64,000 nucleotides of DNA from Ruegeria denitrificans (GTDB lineage Bacteria > Pseudomonadota > Alphaproteobacteria > Rhodobacterales > Rhodobacteraceae), in NCBI RefSeq assembly GCF_001458295.1, contig NZ_CYUD01000003.1:1-64000 (forward strand). Direction: 5' to 3'. The notes under the pieces are model-generated. The model was not told the origin of the DNA, searched no databases, and worked only from the letters and a program-made list of their open reading frames with translations. Below are positions 50,384 through 58,936 of this stretch, piece after piece. Position 1 is the first letter of the stretch. Every line of letters starts with the position of its first letter. A program made the position numbers and the translations under genes.

Positions 50384-52017
50384 GCGGCATACCCCTTCAT
50401 TCGGCCATGCCGTGTTTCGTGCTTCAGGATTGCGCGGGCAGCGTTTGCACCAGGTGCTCCCATAACCCCTCCGCCTGGATGGGCGGACGAACCGCACAGA
50501 TAAAGTCCTTTGATAGGTAAACTGTACTGAGACCAACCCGGGACTGGCCGATTGAAGAAAAGCTGATCAAAAGTCAGTTCGCCTTGGAAAATGTTGCCTT
50601 CTGTCAGACCGACCTCGCGTTCGATTTCCAATGGTGAACGCACTTCCATATGAACTACGCGCTCGCGAATGTCGGGACAGGCCACAGACATCTGGTCGAG
50701 TACAGTTTCTGCCATCGCGTTGCGCTGCTTTTCGTCCCAATTCTCGGCCGATCTAACGCCGTCGACTTCTAGATCATAAGGCGCATATTGGACGAAAACC
50801 GTCATCATGTGGGCACCTGTCGGCGCCATAGTCGGATCAATTTGGCTGGGGATTAGCATGTCGATATAGGGCTTTTCAGACCAACGCCCGACTTTCCAAT
50901 CATCATAAGCCTTTTCAAGTTCAAAGAGACTCTGCGACACATGCAAGTCGCCCCGTAGGAAGCTGGTGTTCTCGGGTGCAGCCGGGAAATTTGGAAAGCG
51001 ATCAAGCGCGATGTTGAGTTTCGCCGAAGAGCCACGAATTTTGAAGTTCCGCACCGCCTTCGTGAAATCATCCGGCAACTCGGCCGCATCAATATGGTGC
51101 AGAACAGTGCGTTTGATATCCATATTGGATGCGACGACGGGTGCATAGAAAACCTTGCCGTCCTCCAAAGCGACGCCTTCAACGCGCCCATCTTTGCTGA
51201 GGATTTTCTCAATCCCCGAACCTGTGTGGATGGTACCGCCGTGATCCTTGAAAGAGGCTGCAATGGCATTCGAAATTGCACCCATCCCTCCACGCGCGAA
51301 ACCCCATGCTCCGATGCCGCCGTCAATGTCACCCATGTAGTGGTGCAGCAGCACATAGGCCGTGCCGGGTGAGTACACCCCAAGGCCGGTACCGATAATG
51401 CCGGAGCCAGCCAAATGGGCCTTGATCAGGTCGTTCTCGAAGTGCTCATCCAGAAAGTCCCCAATGGACATTGTCCAGAATTTCAGCGTTTCACCGAGTT
51501 CCCGACTGCCCAGCCCATGTGCTTTTTTTACGAGATAAGCCAGTTCACCGAGATCACGTGGGTGAAGAGACGCAGGGTCCGGTGCATCTCGAAGCAGAAA
51601 TGGACGGATAAAACGGCATTGCCGCATGATGCCTTGCGAATAACCGCGATAGGCGTCGGCATCTTTTGCAGAATGTCGCGCCATCTCACGTTTAAGGGCG
51701 TTGTGATCGGAATAATAGGCGAAGTAATCTCGATCGCGCGTAAAGCTCGCGCCACCTTCATACGGAATAACCTGAAGTCCGTATTTCGGTAGCTCGAGGT
51801 CCCTGGCAATCTCGCGCCGCAGAAGGGAGCAAACGTACGAGCAATTCGAGTACGTCCAACCATCATGAAGTGAGCGGCTGACTGCAGCGCCTCCAACCCA
51901 GTCGTTCTTTTCGATCACCAAAACTCGCATGCCAGCACGTGCCAAATAGGCGGCGGCAGTCAATCCGTTGTGACCAGCACCGGCCACAATAACGTCGTAT
52001 CTGTTCTCAACCGTCAA
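50380..52017 (-). CDS. CrtI-like FAD oxidoreductase, first of a pair
   Basis: 545 residues from TTG 52017, preceded by AAGGGATGG; the open frame starts further upstream inside an operator palindrome and is less likely. N-terminal FAD motif VIVAGAGHNGLTAAAYLARAG, then VIEKNDWVGGAAVSR; C-terminal GLYLCGSSAHPGGGVMGAPGANAARA (in pieces). It is the first gene of the minus-strand operon with its partner, the GcvT-like gene and the aminotransferase, all linked by overlaps or short gaps. The paired desaturase-like proteins may form a heterodimer. Confidence 0.87.
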   Translation of the reverse strand: MTVENRYDVIVAGAGHNGLTAAAYLARAGMRVLVIEKNDWVGGAAVSRSLHDGWTYSNCSYVCSLLRREIARDLELPKYGLQVIPYEGGASFTRDRDYFAYYSDHNALKREMARHSAKDADAYRGYSQGIMRQCRFIRPFLLRDAPDPASLHPRDLGELAYLVKKAHGLGSRELGETLKFWTMSIGDFLDEHFENDLIKAHLAGSGIIGTGLGVYSPGTAYVLLHHYMGDIDGGIGAWGFARGGMGAISNAIAASFKDHGGTIHTGSGIEKILSKDGRVEGVALEDGKVFYAPVVASNMDIKRTVLHHIDAAELPDDFTKAVRNFKIRGSSAKLNIALDRFPNFPAAPENTSFLRGDLHVSQSLFELEKAYDDWKVGRWSEKPYIDMLIPSQIDPTMAPTGAHMMTVFVQYAPYDLEVDGVRSAENWDEKQRNAMAETVLDQMSVACPDIRERVVHMEVRSPLEIEREVGLTEGNIFQGELTFDQLFFNRPVPGWSQYSLPIKGLYLCGSSAHPGGGVMGAPGANAARAILKHETRHGRMKGYAA

Positions 52018-52069
52018 ATTTTTCCATCCCTTTCTCTTCCGTTTACAGATCAGGTGCAAGTTCGTAAAG

Positions 52070-52091
52070 TTTATTTGAGCGCTCAAATAAA
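52070..52091. promoter_or_regulatory. 22-bp palindromic operator of the TetR regulator at 52157
   Basis: A perfect palindrome with arms TTTATTTGAGC and GCTCAAATAAA, in the divergent gap between the CrtI-like operon and the TetR gene. Its sequence differs from the CTGAATGA sites, so this regulator has its own target. Confidence 0.8.
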
Positions 52092-52156
52092 TTTCAAGCT
52101 ATTGACGCATCTTTTTTGCGCGCTGTAGATGGCTGTATTCGTAGAAGGAGCGGCAA

Positions 52157-52795
52157 TTGGTCGAAGCAGATCGTAAACGTCCCCGCAGAGAGCGGAAGGA
52201 GAACGCAGATCGTCGTCGCCGACAGCTGCTGGACGCGGCTTGCCGCTCTATATTGGCTCATGGGTTGGCAAAAACGACGCTCGCAACGGTCGCGTCCGAA
52301 GCTGAGCTTTCGCAGGGTGTTGCAGCGTTTTACTTCAAGTCAAAGCTTGGTCTTCTGACGGAAGCATTGCGCGACCTTTACCAGCGCTACGAAGACCACT
52401 GGACAGCTTCTTTAGAGCGAGCTGGGGATGAGCCAGCCGAAAAGATAAGGGCTCTGATAAAAGCTGATTTCCACCCGGATGCATGTGGTCCGGATGTCTT
52501 ACCCCTTTGGTATGCGTTTTGGGGCGAGCTTCGATTTCAACTGCAGTATGATGAAGTTGCCGAACATTTCGAAACACGTCGAAGAGAGACCTTGCGTGTA
52601 ATCTGGAACGAATTGCTGCCCGACGATGAGGTTACATCACCAGATCAAATGGCTGAATGGATGGAGACATTGACGGATGGCTATTGGCAACGATTGCATC
52701 TCGCTCCTCAAGGCCTGAGCCGAAAGCAGGCGGAACAGGCTGCCTGGGGTTGCCTTGTTCGCCTGGTCCCGGAATTACTTGGGGATACGGCTTAG
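52157..52795 (+). CDS. TetR-family regulator, BetI-like (2 of 3)
   Basis: 212 residues from TTG 52157 (AAGGAG 8 bases ahead). An unusually basic N-terminus (DRKRPRRERKENADRRRRQ) precedes the helix-turn-helix, whose recognition helix is LSQGVAAFYF. C-terminal part of BetI type (LPLWYAFWGEL). It lies divergent from the CrtI-like operon, with a perfect 22-bp palindrome 66 bp ahead of its own start, and probably represses both. The MATE gene follows 27 bp downstream and may share its mRNA. Confidence 0.87.
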   Translation: MVEADRKRPRRERKENADRRRRQLLDAACRSILAHGLAKTTLATVASEAELSQGVAAFYFKSKLGLLTEALRDLYQRYEDHWTASLERAGDEPAEKIRALIKADFHPDACGPDVLPLWYAFWGELRFQLQYDEVAEHFETRRRETLRVIWNELLPDDEVTSPDQMAEWMETLTDGYWQRLHLAPQGLSRKQAEQAAWGCLVRLVPELLGDTA

Positions 52796-52822
52796 TCAAT
52801 TACGACTGAAAGGCCCAACAAT

Positions 52823-54175
52823 ATGACGCACGTGCGGTTATCGCAGCAGCCTCGGCCATCTTGGAGCGCGATCTTGAAAGAGGCGCGTTACCTTGCGCGG
52901 CTTGCTCTTCCGATAGTTATCTCTCTTGCAGCAGCTGCTTTGATTGGCGTCGTTGACACCGTGATGGTGGCCCCATTGGGAACGCTTCCTCTGGCGGCGG
53001 TCTCAATCACTGCCTCGGTTCTGATCATCTTTTATTCAGCGCTCTATGGCTTTGTTTCCGCAATTGGTGTGCGGATGGCTGAAGCCTTTGGAAAAACGAG
53101 TGAACGAGGGCTTGCATCGGCAACAAGCGCTGGGCTTATCGTGTCACTGGTCGTTGGTGTTGTTGGGGCTGCTGCAATGATCTGCCTGAAGCCTGCCCTT
53201 TCTTTGATTGGGCAGCCGCCCGAAGTGGTCAGTCTGATTGGCGGCTACTGGATTGCGATGAGCCTCCTTTTGGTGCCCTTCACGATTTTCTATGCTTTGA
53301 AAGCCCTGTTTGACGCCATGAATCGCCCGTGGATTGGGGTTGGCCTCGCGTTCCTTGCGGTCGGTTTCAATATCCCTTCGAACTATGTTTTGATCCACGG
53401 AGTTGCTGGTTGGCCGGGTCTGGGTCTCGTCGGTGCCGGGATCGCTAGTCTGTTGTCTCAGATGGTGCCGTTAATTGTGGCATTCTTGATTTTGCGTGCG
53501 TGGAGAAAGAAGAAGGGTTTCCTAAAGGCAGCAGGTTTTGATTGGTCCGAGGTTAAGGCACAGATCAAAGAAGGGTTCATTATTTCCGTTGGTTACCTGG
53601 GGGAGGGGGCAGCTTACGCCGTCGCCGGCCTTATGCTTGGATGGTTCAGTGCCGCAGCGCTCGCTGCGCATCAAATCGTTTCCGCGGTCAGCGACGTAAT
53701 TTACATGGTGCCGCTAGGGGTTTCGATTGCGATTTCGATACGGGTAGCTCAGGCAATTGGTGCGGATGAAACAGAACGGCTCAAGCCGATTGTGTTGGCG
53801 TCGCTATTGGTCGTTGTTGGTTGGATGGCCGTTGTCGTTAGTGGTATTTTGATAGGCCGCGCTCCTTTGGCCAATAGCCTTTCAGATGATCCAAAAGTCG
53901 TTTCTCTCGCGATATCGATGTTCCTTGTGATTGCAGCAATGCAGATTGCAGATGGTGTGCAGGGGACAATGCTGGGTGCTTTCCGAGGCATGATGGACAA
54001 TCATGTCCCCGTTGCTATCACCTTGATTGCATATTGGCTCTTTGCATTGCCGCTTGGATATGCGCTGGGCTTTTGGCTTGGGTTCGGCCCCAACGGAGTT
54101 TGGATTGGGTACGGCTCAGGTCTCTCTTTGGCCGCTATCGCGTTGACCTATCGCTTCTTCTCCAAAAACCGCTAG
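52823..54175 (+). CDS. MATE-family efflux transporter
   Basis: 450 residues with about twelve membrane helices in the MATE arrangement (two six-helix halves). Typical pieces are LALPIVISLAAAALIGVVDTVMV, the FGKTSERGLAS loop, GEGAAYAVAGLMLGWFSAAALAAHQI (in pieces) and LGFWLGFGPNGVWIGYG. It exports cationic organic compounds using Na+ or H+. Co-expression with a TetR regulator suggests it removes an excess substrate, a formaldehyde-related or amine intermediate, or a drug-like compound. Confidence 0.9.
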   Translation: MTHVRLSQQPRPSWSAILKEARYLARLALPIVISLAAAALIGVVDTVMVAPLGTLPLAAVSITASVLIIFYSALYGFVSAIGVRMAEAFGKTSERGLASATSAGLIVSLVVGVVGAAAMICLKPALSLIGQPPEVVSLIGGYWIAMSLLLVPFTIFYALKALFDAMNRPWIGVGLAFLAVGFNIPSNYVLIHGVAGWPGLGLVGAGIASLLSQMVPLIVAFLILRAWRKKKGFLKAAGFDWSEVKAQIKEGFIISVGYLGEGAAYAVAGLMLGWFSAAALAAHQIVSAVSDVIYMVPLGVSIAISIRVAQAIGADETERLKPIVLASLLVVVGWMAVVVSGILIGRAPLANSLSDDPKVVSLAISMFLVIAAMQIADGVQGTMLGAFRGMMDNHVPVAITLIAYWLFALPLGYALGFWLGFGPNGVWIGYGSGLSLAAIALTYRFFSKNR

Positions 54176-54196
54176 TCGGCGTTGCTTGCGAGATCA

Positions 54197-55489
54197 CTAA
54201 AGACCCAACTTGTCCAAGAGTTTAAGGCGTAGGATTTCTGCTTCGACAAGAGTTTCTTTCGCGAACGAGAAGGGAAGTGGTTTGAGGGGGGTGACCGGAA
54301 ATTCCAGTTCGTCCGCTTTCGTTCCTGCTGCCCATTTGGCGAGGACGCGCCCCATTGCCGTGGCGATGGCTACGCCGCGCCCATTGTATCCCAAACCTGT
54401 CATAACCCCCGGAGTGAGCTCATGCAGGTGTGGATAGTGATCTCTTGTCAGTGCAACAAAGCCGCCCCACTCGTATTCCCACTGAACTCCGGACAATTGG
54501 GGGAAAAGTTCGACAGAGATGCGTTTCAAACGTTCGATTTGTTTGAGAGTGGAGTTGTCGTTGTAGGTGCCGCGACCTCCCATTAGAAAGCGACCCTCCG
54601 CGTCTTGCCTGAAGTAAAGAAGTAGGCGTCGTGCGTCCGACAAAGCGTTGCCTTCTGGCAGAATTGTCTGGCGGACATTGTCGGACAGGGGCGACGTAGC
54701 AACCTGAACTGAGCGAACGGGCAAAACTGACTGAGACAACCGCAGATGCAGATCTCCAGAATAGGCGTTCGTGCAAATCAACACCTTCTCTGAGATGACA
54801 GCCCCTTTGGGAGTTTCAATCCGAAAACGGCCGGCCTCTGAAGTAATCTGGTTGGCGGGCGTTTCGCCGAAGATTTCCACACCGTTGCGGCGACCTGCTT
54901 CGGCCAGCCCAAGCGCATAATTCAATGGGTGCAAAACACCGCCGCGACGATCCAGAACGCCGCCGTGGTAAGCTTCGGTCCCTGTCAGGCGCTGCATTTC
55001 GCTTTGATCAAGCTGTATCATGCCCCCGCCGTGGTTGTCCCAATCCTCGGCGAGCTTGTGTAATTCACTGAGTGTTTTGTGAGTATGCGCTGCGCGCAGC
55101 CAACCTGGACGTTTTGCGTCGCACTCAATGCCGTGCCGAGCGATTAAGTCGAACACAAGATCGGCAGCTTCACCGGCCATTCGGATCATTCTGTTTCCCC
55201 AGAGATCACCAAATTTGGTTTTGATGCCCGTCGGTCCGTCCTTGAGGCCTACGTTGATTTGCCCTCCGTTGCGGCCAGACGCTCCCCAGCCCGGGTGTTG
55301 GGCATCGATCAGAACAGCTTTTAGGCCTTGCTCGGCCAGATGAAGTGCCGCCGAAAGTCCTGTGAAACCGGCGCCAATCACGGCTACGTCGGATTGCTGT
55401 TCGCCAACGAGTTGCGGGTATTCCGACGAATACGCTGCAGTCGCTGACCACAGGCTGTTTGCAATGACTGGGGTTTCGTTACTGATCAT
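54197..55489 (-). CDS. FAD-dependent oxidoreductase, DAO family (PuuB-like)
   Basis: 430 residues. The FAD motif is VAVIGAGFTGLSAALHLAEQG followed by LIDAQHPGWGASGRNGGQIN, a typical DadA/gamma-glutamylputrescine oxidase stretch (PuuB). It ends with the C-terminal VMTGLGYNGRGVAIATAMGR. It oxidises an amine or N-methyl amino acid. It lies convergent with the MATE gene and divergent from a small gene at 55568 with a gap of 78 bp. Confidence 0.88.
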   Translation of the reverse strand: MISNETPVIANSLWSATAAYSSEYPQLVGEQQSDVAVIGAGFTGLSAALHLAEQGLKAVLIDAQHPGWGASGRNGGQINVGLKDGPTGIKTKFGDLWGNRMIRMAGEAADLVFDLIARHGIECDAKRPGWLRAAHTHKTLSELHKLAEDWDNHGGGMIQLDQSEMQRLTGTEAYHGGVLDRRGGVLHPLNYALGLAEAGRRNGVEIFGETPANQITSEAGRFRIETPKGAVISEKVLICTNAYSGDLHLRLSQSVLPVRSVQVATSPLSDNVRQTILPEGNALSDARRLLLYFRQDAEGRFLMGGRGTYNDNSTLKQIERLKRISVELFPQLSGVQWEYEWGGFVALTRDHYPHLHELTPGVMTGLGYNGRGVAIATAMGRVLAKWAAGTKADELEFPVTPLKPLPFSFAKETLVEAEILRLKLLDKLGL

Positions 55490-55567
55490 CTATTGGCCTC
55501 GCGCTTGCCTTGCCGGGGGAATTGCATAGGTTTGGCTGGTGACATTTTTCCGGACAGAACGTGAGCG

Positions 55568-55897
55568 ATGCCGAGACTTTTGAACCAATTCGAATTGAAA
55601 CCAACTGTTGAGCTCGACGCGTTCAAGCGGGCGTGGAACGCGTTTGTCGAACACTTGGTCAAGACAGATCTGGCCGCGAAAGGGACGCCTTTGTGTAAAC
55701 GCATCCCCGCAAGTGGTTATGATACCGACGAGCAGCGAGATCATACGCTTATGGCTGTTATCGAATTCAGGGACCAATTGCAGGCCGACGCGGCTTGGGC
55801 CGCTATTGAAGATCGCATTGAGCCTCTGGGAGCTTTGCATCGCAGGGTTATTTCTTTGGTGCATGAGCCAGTTTTCACTTTTTGGTCGGAACTGTAG
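55568..55897 (+). CDS. Small protein with possible ferredoxin-like fold (unnamed family)
   Basis: 109 residues, no recognised motif. It reads as a real gene: a balanced amino-acid pattern, ATG in a plausible place and an N-terminus LLNQFELKPTVELDAFKRAW that looks like a dimeric alpha-beta barrel strand-helix unit. A minus-strand frame of similar length over the same DNA is less protein-like. It may be expressed with, or regulated beside, the PuuB-like gene. Confidence 0.55.
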   Translation: MPRLLNQFELKPTVELDAFKRAWNAFVEHLVKTDLAAKGTPLCKRIPASGYDTDEQRDHTLMAVIEFRDQLQADAAWAAIEDRIEPLGALHRRVISLVHEPVFTFWSEL

Positions 55898-55948
55898 ATT
55901 GATGATTGCGAACATCAGGTTTGTTTTCACATCATTTTCTCTTCACCA

Positions 55949-55964
55949 TTGAATGATTATTCAA
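55949..55964. promoter_or_regulatory. BetI/TetR-type operator upstream of the third TetR gene
   Basis: TTGAATGATTATTCAA keeps the arms of the 45352 site with one change near the centre and extends to ATTGAATGATTATTCAAT. It lies 92 bp ahead of the regulator at 56056, suggesting autoregulation and control of the amine dehydrogenase gene downstream. Confidence 0.7.
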
Positions 55965-56055
55965 TCAATGACATATATCCTTTAGATGTCAAATGCGCTC
56001 TCGTTGGAGAAGTTTGGCCGTGGAGGCAGGCAAGACCGATGGAGCGCTCTAATAG

Positions 56056-56739
56056 ATGGGATGCATTCGGGTGAGACAATCACCAAACGAAAAAACAAAC
56101 CCTGAGGGGCGTCGGCGCACCGAGTCCAAGGAAGTGAGGCGTCAACAACTCATCGATGCGACAATCGACTCGATTGCTCAAAACGGAATTGGTGGAACGA
56201 CCATGTCCACCGTGACCGAGATTGCAGGCTTGTCGCTAGGCATCGTCAACTTCCACTTCAAAAGCAAACAGAACTTGCTGGAAGAAACGCTCCTGTTTCT
56301 AGCAAAGGAACATCACGAGCAGTGGCTGGAAGCTATTGAAAATGCAGGGCTGTCAGCGCCAGAAAAACTGTTGGCTATCGTCGATGCGCATTTTCATCCG
56401 CAGATTTGCACTCCAAAGAAGCTAGCCGTTTGGTTTGCATTTTTTGGAGAGGTAGGGCGGCGCAAAGTCTACCGCAGCCTGATCAATGATATCGATCAGG
56501 AACGGTACAACATTGCACTGCGACTATGTTCAGAGATTGCCGCGGGCGGTGAATACACGGACATGCCGCCAAGGCAAGTCGCCAATATCCTCGAAGCACT
56601 TTACGACGGGATCTGGTTGGAGCTTTTGACCTATCCAGAAAACTTTCGACGTATCGAAGCGCGGGATCACATCACCGGCTTCCTTTCCAAAGTCTATCCG
56701 GGTCACTTTCGAATGCCTGGATTTAACAACGGTGATTGA
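56056..56739 (+). CDS. TetR-family regulator, BetI-like (3 of 3)
   Basis: 227 residues from ATG 56056; GTG 56071 is an alternative. HTH with recognition helix LSLGIVNFHF, and KKLAVWFAFFGEVG in the ligand domain. It resembles the regulator at 42169 throughout (R-R-T-E-x-x-E-V-R-R-x-Q-L-I at the N-terminus and the same W-F-A-F region), so the two could share operators of the CTGAATGA type. The amine dehydrogenase gene follows 75 bp downstream on the same strand. Confidence 0.88.
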   Translation: MGCIRVRQSPNEKTNPEGRRRTESKEVRRQQLIDATIDSIAQNGIGGTTMSTVTEIAGLSLGIVNFHFKSKQNLLEETLLFLAKEHHEQWLEAIENAGLSAPEKLLAIVDAHFHPQICTPKKLAVWFAFFGEVGRRKVYRSLINDIDQERYNIALRLCSEIAAGGEYTDMPPRQVANILEALYDGIWLELLTYPENFRRIEARDHITGFLSKVYPGHFRMPGFNNGD

Positions 56740-56814
56740 AACAGAGCAGCTTTCAGACCGGACATTCCAGACAAAATCAGCCAGCGCATGGCGCAGCTAG
56801 CTAAGGGTAAAAAT

Positions 56815-58881
56815 ATGGGCAGGGACTCTCGATACGACATCCTTTTCGAACCAGTCCAAATCGGGCCAGTTACTGCGCCAAACCGGTTCTATCAGGTGCC
56901 GCACTGTACAGGAATGGGGTGGCAATACCCTCGTACTCTTGCTGCGATGCGTAAAGTGAAAGCGCAAGGAGGGTGGGGCGTCATATGTACGGAGTATAAC
57001 TCCATCCATCCATCATCTGACGACCTTCCGCACCCCTATGCGTCTCTATGGGATGACAGTGATGTTCGGGCGCACGCACTGATGACCGATGCTGTACACG
57101 AACACGGTAGCCTTGCGGCGGCTGAGCTTTGGTATGGCGGCGCTAACTCGAACAACTTGTTTTCCCGCTTGCCGAGCATGGATGTCGACAGTCGGCCAAA
57201 TACGAAAGGACATCCCTATCAAACCCGCGCTATGGACAAGCAGGACATTCGAGATTTGCGCCGCTGGCATCGAAAGGCCGCTTTGAGGGCACGAGATGCA
57301 GGATTTGACGTTGTCTATGTTTATGCAACGCACGGGTATCTGATCTCGAATTTTCTGCATCCGCGCGTGAACACGCGCAGTGATGAATATGGTGGCAGTT
57401 TGGAAAACCGGGTGCGCCTCACCCGCGAGTTGATTCAGGAAACCAAAGACGCCGTTGGGGACCGGTGCGCCGTGGCCGTTCGGTTCTCGGCAGATGAAGA
57501 GATCGGCGAGGATGGCCAGCCGATCTATGGTGAGCGACGAGAGATGTTTGAGATGCTCTCTGATTTACCAGATTTGTGGGATATCAACATCGCAGACTAC
57601 TCGGTCGAGATGGGTGTGTCTCGATTTACCAAAGAAGCTGCTCTTGAACCCTATATGCATTGGGTCAAGTCCGTGACGGATAAGCCTGTGGTAACCGTTG
57701 GTCGCTTTACGTCACCGGATACAATGGTCTCGCAAGTCAGGCGGGGGATTACTGATTTCATTGGTGCAGCGCGCCCGTCGATTGCCGATCCTTACCTTCC
57801 AAAGAAGATCGAGGAAGGACGCTTGTCTGCGATCCGCGAGTGTATTGGATGCAATGTCTGTTACGCCAGCGACTCGATCGGAGTACCTATTCGTTGCTCT
57901 CAGAACCCAACAATGGGGGAGGAATGGCGTAAAGGCTGGCATCCAGAAATCCTTCGCAAGAAGTCCTCAGAGGCGCGTGTTCTGATCGTCGGGGCCGGGG
58001 CTGCCGGACTGGAAGCAGCACGGGCACTTGGTGTGCGAGGGTACGATGTCCTACTGGCGGAAGCTTCACGTGAGTTGGGTGGCAGGGTCTCGCGCGAAGC
58101 AGCTCTACCTGGCATGAGCGAGTACATTCGCGTGAAAGACTATCGCGAGCAGCAATTGATTGAGATGCCCAACGTTGAAATCTACCGTGAAAGTCCGCTG
58201 ACAGTTGACGATATCTTGGCCGTTGAGGCTGATCACGTAGCGATTGCGACCGGCGCGACTTGGCGAAAGGAGTGTTTTGACGAAGAACGTTTCGTCCCGG
58301 TTACAGAAGGAGCCGCCCTAAGTCGCGTTTTCACCCCAGATGACATCATGGATGGAAAGCTTCCCGACGGACCGACGCTCGTTTTCGATGGGGATGGCTA
58401 TTACATGGCCAGCGTCATTGCTGAGAAGATACGAGCGCAGGGACATGCTGTAACGCTGGTCACACCGTCTGACAGTGTTTCTGATTGGGCGGGAAAAACC
58501 TCCGAACGTTGGCGCATCCGAACGCATTTGCTTCGCCTAGGTGTCGAGGTCCTGCCGTCAAAATCGCTTGTACAGTTTGATGGCGAAATCGCGGAGTTAG
58601 AGTGCACTTATGGCGGGCCAAGTGTGACCGTACCCGTTGCCAACACTGTTATGGTTACTGCTCGCAAGCCAAATGATAGCCTTTACAGGGGGGTGCTCGG
58701 CCGGATGAGCCCTGAGGACTTGCCATTCAGTCTTCGTCGCATAGGAGATTGTGATGCGCCGGCGATTATAGCCGCAGCGGTTTATGCAGGTCATCGATAC
58801 GCTCAGGAATTGGAAGAAGCCGTGGATGAGGACATTCCACTTAAACATGATCGTGTGGACGTCGGGCAGCAGCCCATTTGA
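56815..58881 (+). CDS. Trimethylamine dehydrogenase family iron-sulfur flavoprotein with altered pocket
   Basis: 688 residues from ATG 56815, chosen because GRDSRYDILFEPVQIGP aligns with the N-terminus of trimethylamine dehydrogenase as I recall it (ARDPKHDILFEPIQIGP) and AAGGGT lies ahead. An FMN TIM barrel (to about residue 335) keeps Cys31 (cysteinyl-FMN site) and Tyr61. A [4Fe-4S] set follows: C343, C346, C349, C361. Then an FAD/ADP domain starting VLIVGAGAAGLEAARALG. Two of the three residues of the TMADH aromatic cage, Trp264 and Trp355, are not conserved (Asp353 here replaces the latter), and a loop around the former is shorter. It probably demethylates a different methylated amine. 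Regulated with the TetR gene upstream. Confidence 0.9.
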   Translation: MGRDSRYDILFEPVQIGPVTAPNRFYQVPHCTGMGWQYPRTLAAMRKVKAQGGWGVICTEYNSIHPSSDDLPHPYASLWDDSDVRAHALMTDAVHEHGSLAAAELWYGGANSNNLFSRLPSMDVDSRPNTKGHPYQTRAMDKQDIRDLRRWHRKAALRARDAGFDVVYVYATHGYLISNFLHPRVNTRSDEYGGSLENRVRLTRELIQETKDAVGDRCAVAVRFSADEEIGEDGQPIYGERREMFEMLSDLPDLWDINIADYSVEMGVSRFTKEAALEPYMHWVKSVTDKPVVTVGRFTSPDTMVSQVRRGITDFIGAARPSIADPYLPKKIEEGRLSAIRECIGCNVCYASDSIGVPIRCSQNPTMGEEWRKGWHPEILRKKSSEARVLIVGAGAAGLEAARALGVRGYDVLLAEASRELGGRVSREAALPGMSEYIRVKDYREQQLIEMPNVEIYRESPLTVDDILAVEADHVAIATGATWRKECFDEERFVPVTEGAALSRVFTPDDIMDGKLPDGPTLVFDGDGYYMASVIAEKIRAQGHAVTLVTPSDSVSDWAGKTSERWRIRTHLLRLGVEVLPSKSLVQFDGEIAELECTYGGPSVTVPVANTVMVTARKPNDSLYRGVLGRMSPEDLPFSLRRIGDCDAPAIIAAAVYAGHRYAQELEEAVDEDIPLKHDRVDVGQQPI

Positions 58882-58936
58882 CCGAATGGCGCGATCTCGG
58901 TTGTAGGCAATCAAAGAAACGTTGGAGGAACCACCC

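Noticed and set aside
52084..52086. TTG at 52086 as start of the first CrtI-like protein
   Set aside because: It lies inside the operator palindrome with no ribosome site, and the extra residues precede the FAD motif without family support; TTG 52017 has AAGGGATGG ahead.
54197..55489. Assignment of the DAO-family gene as a D-amino-acid dehydrogenase
   Set aside because: The GWGASGRNGGQ stretch fits PuuB-type gamma-glutamylputrescine or N-methyl amino acid oxidases at least as well, and the surroundings are amine genes; left at family level.
55490..55930. 146-codon minus-strand frame over the small gene at 55568
   Set aside because: Less protein-like translation, no ribosome site; the plus-strand frame is better placed and composed.
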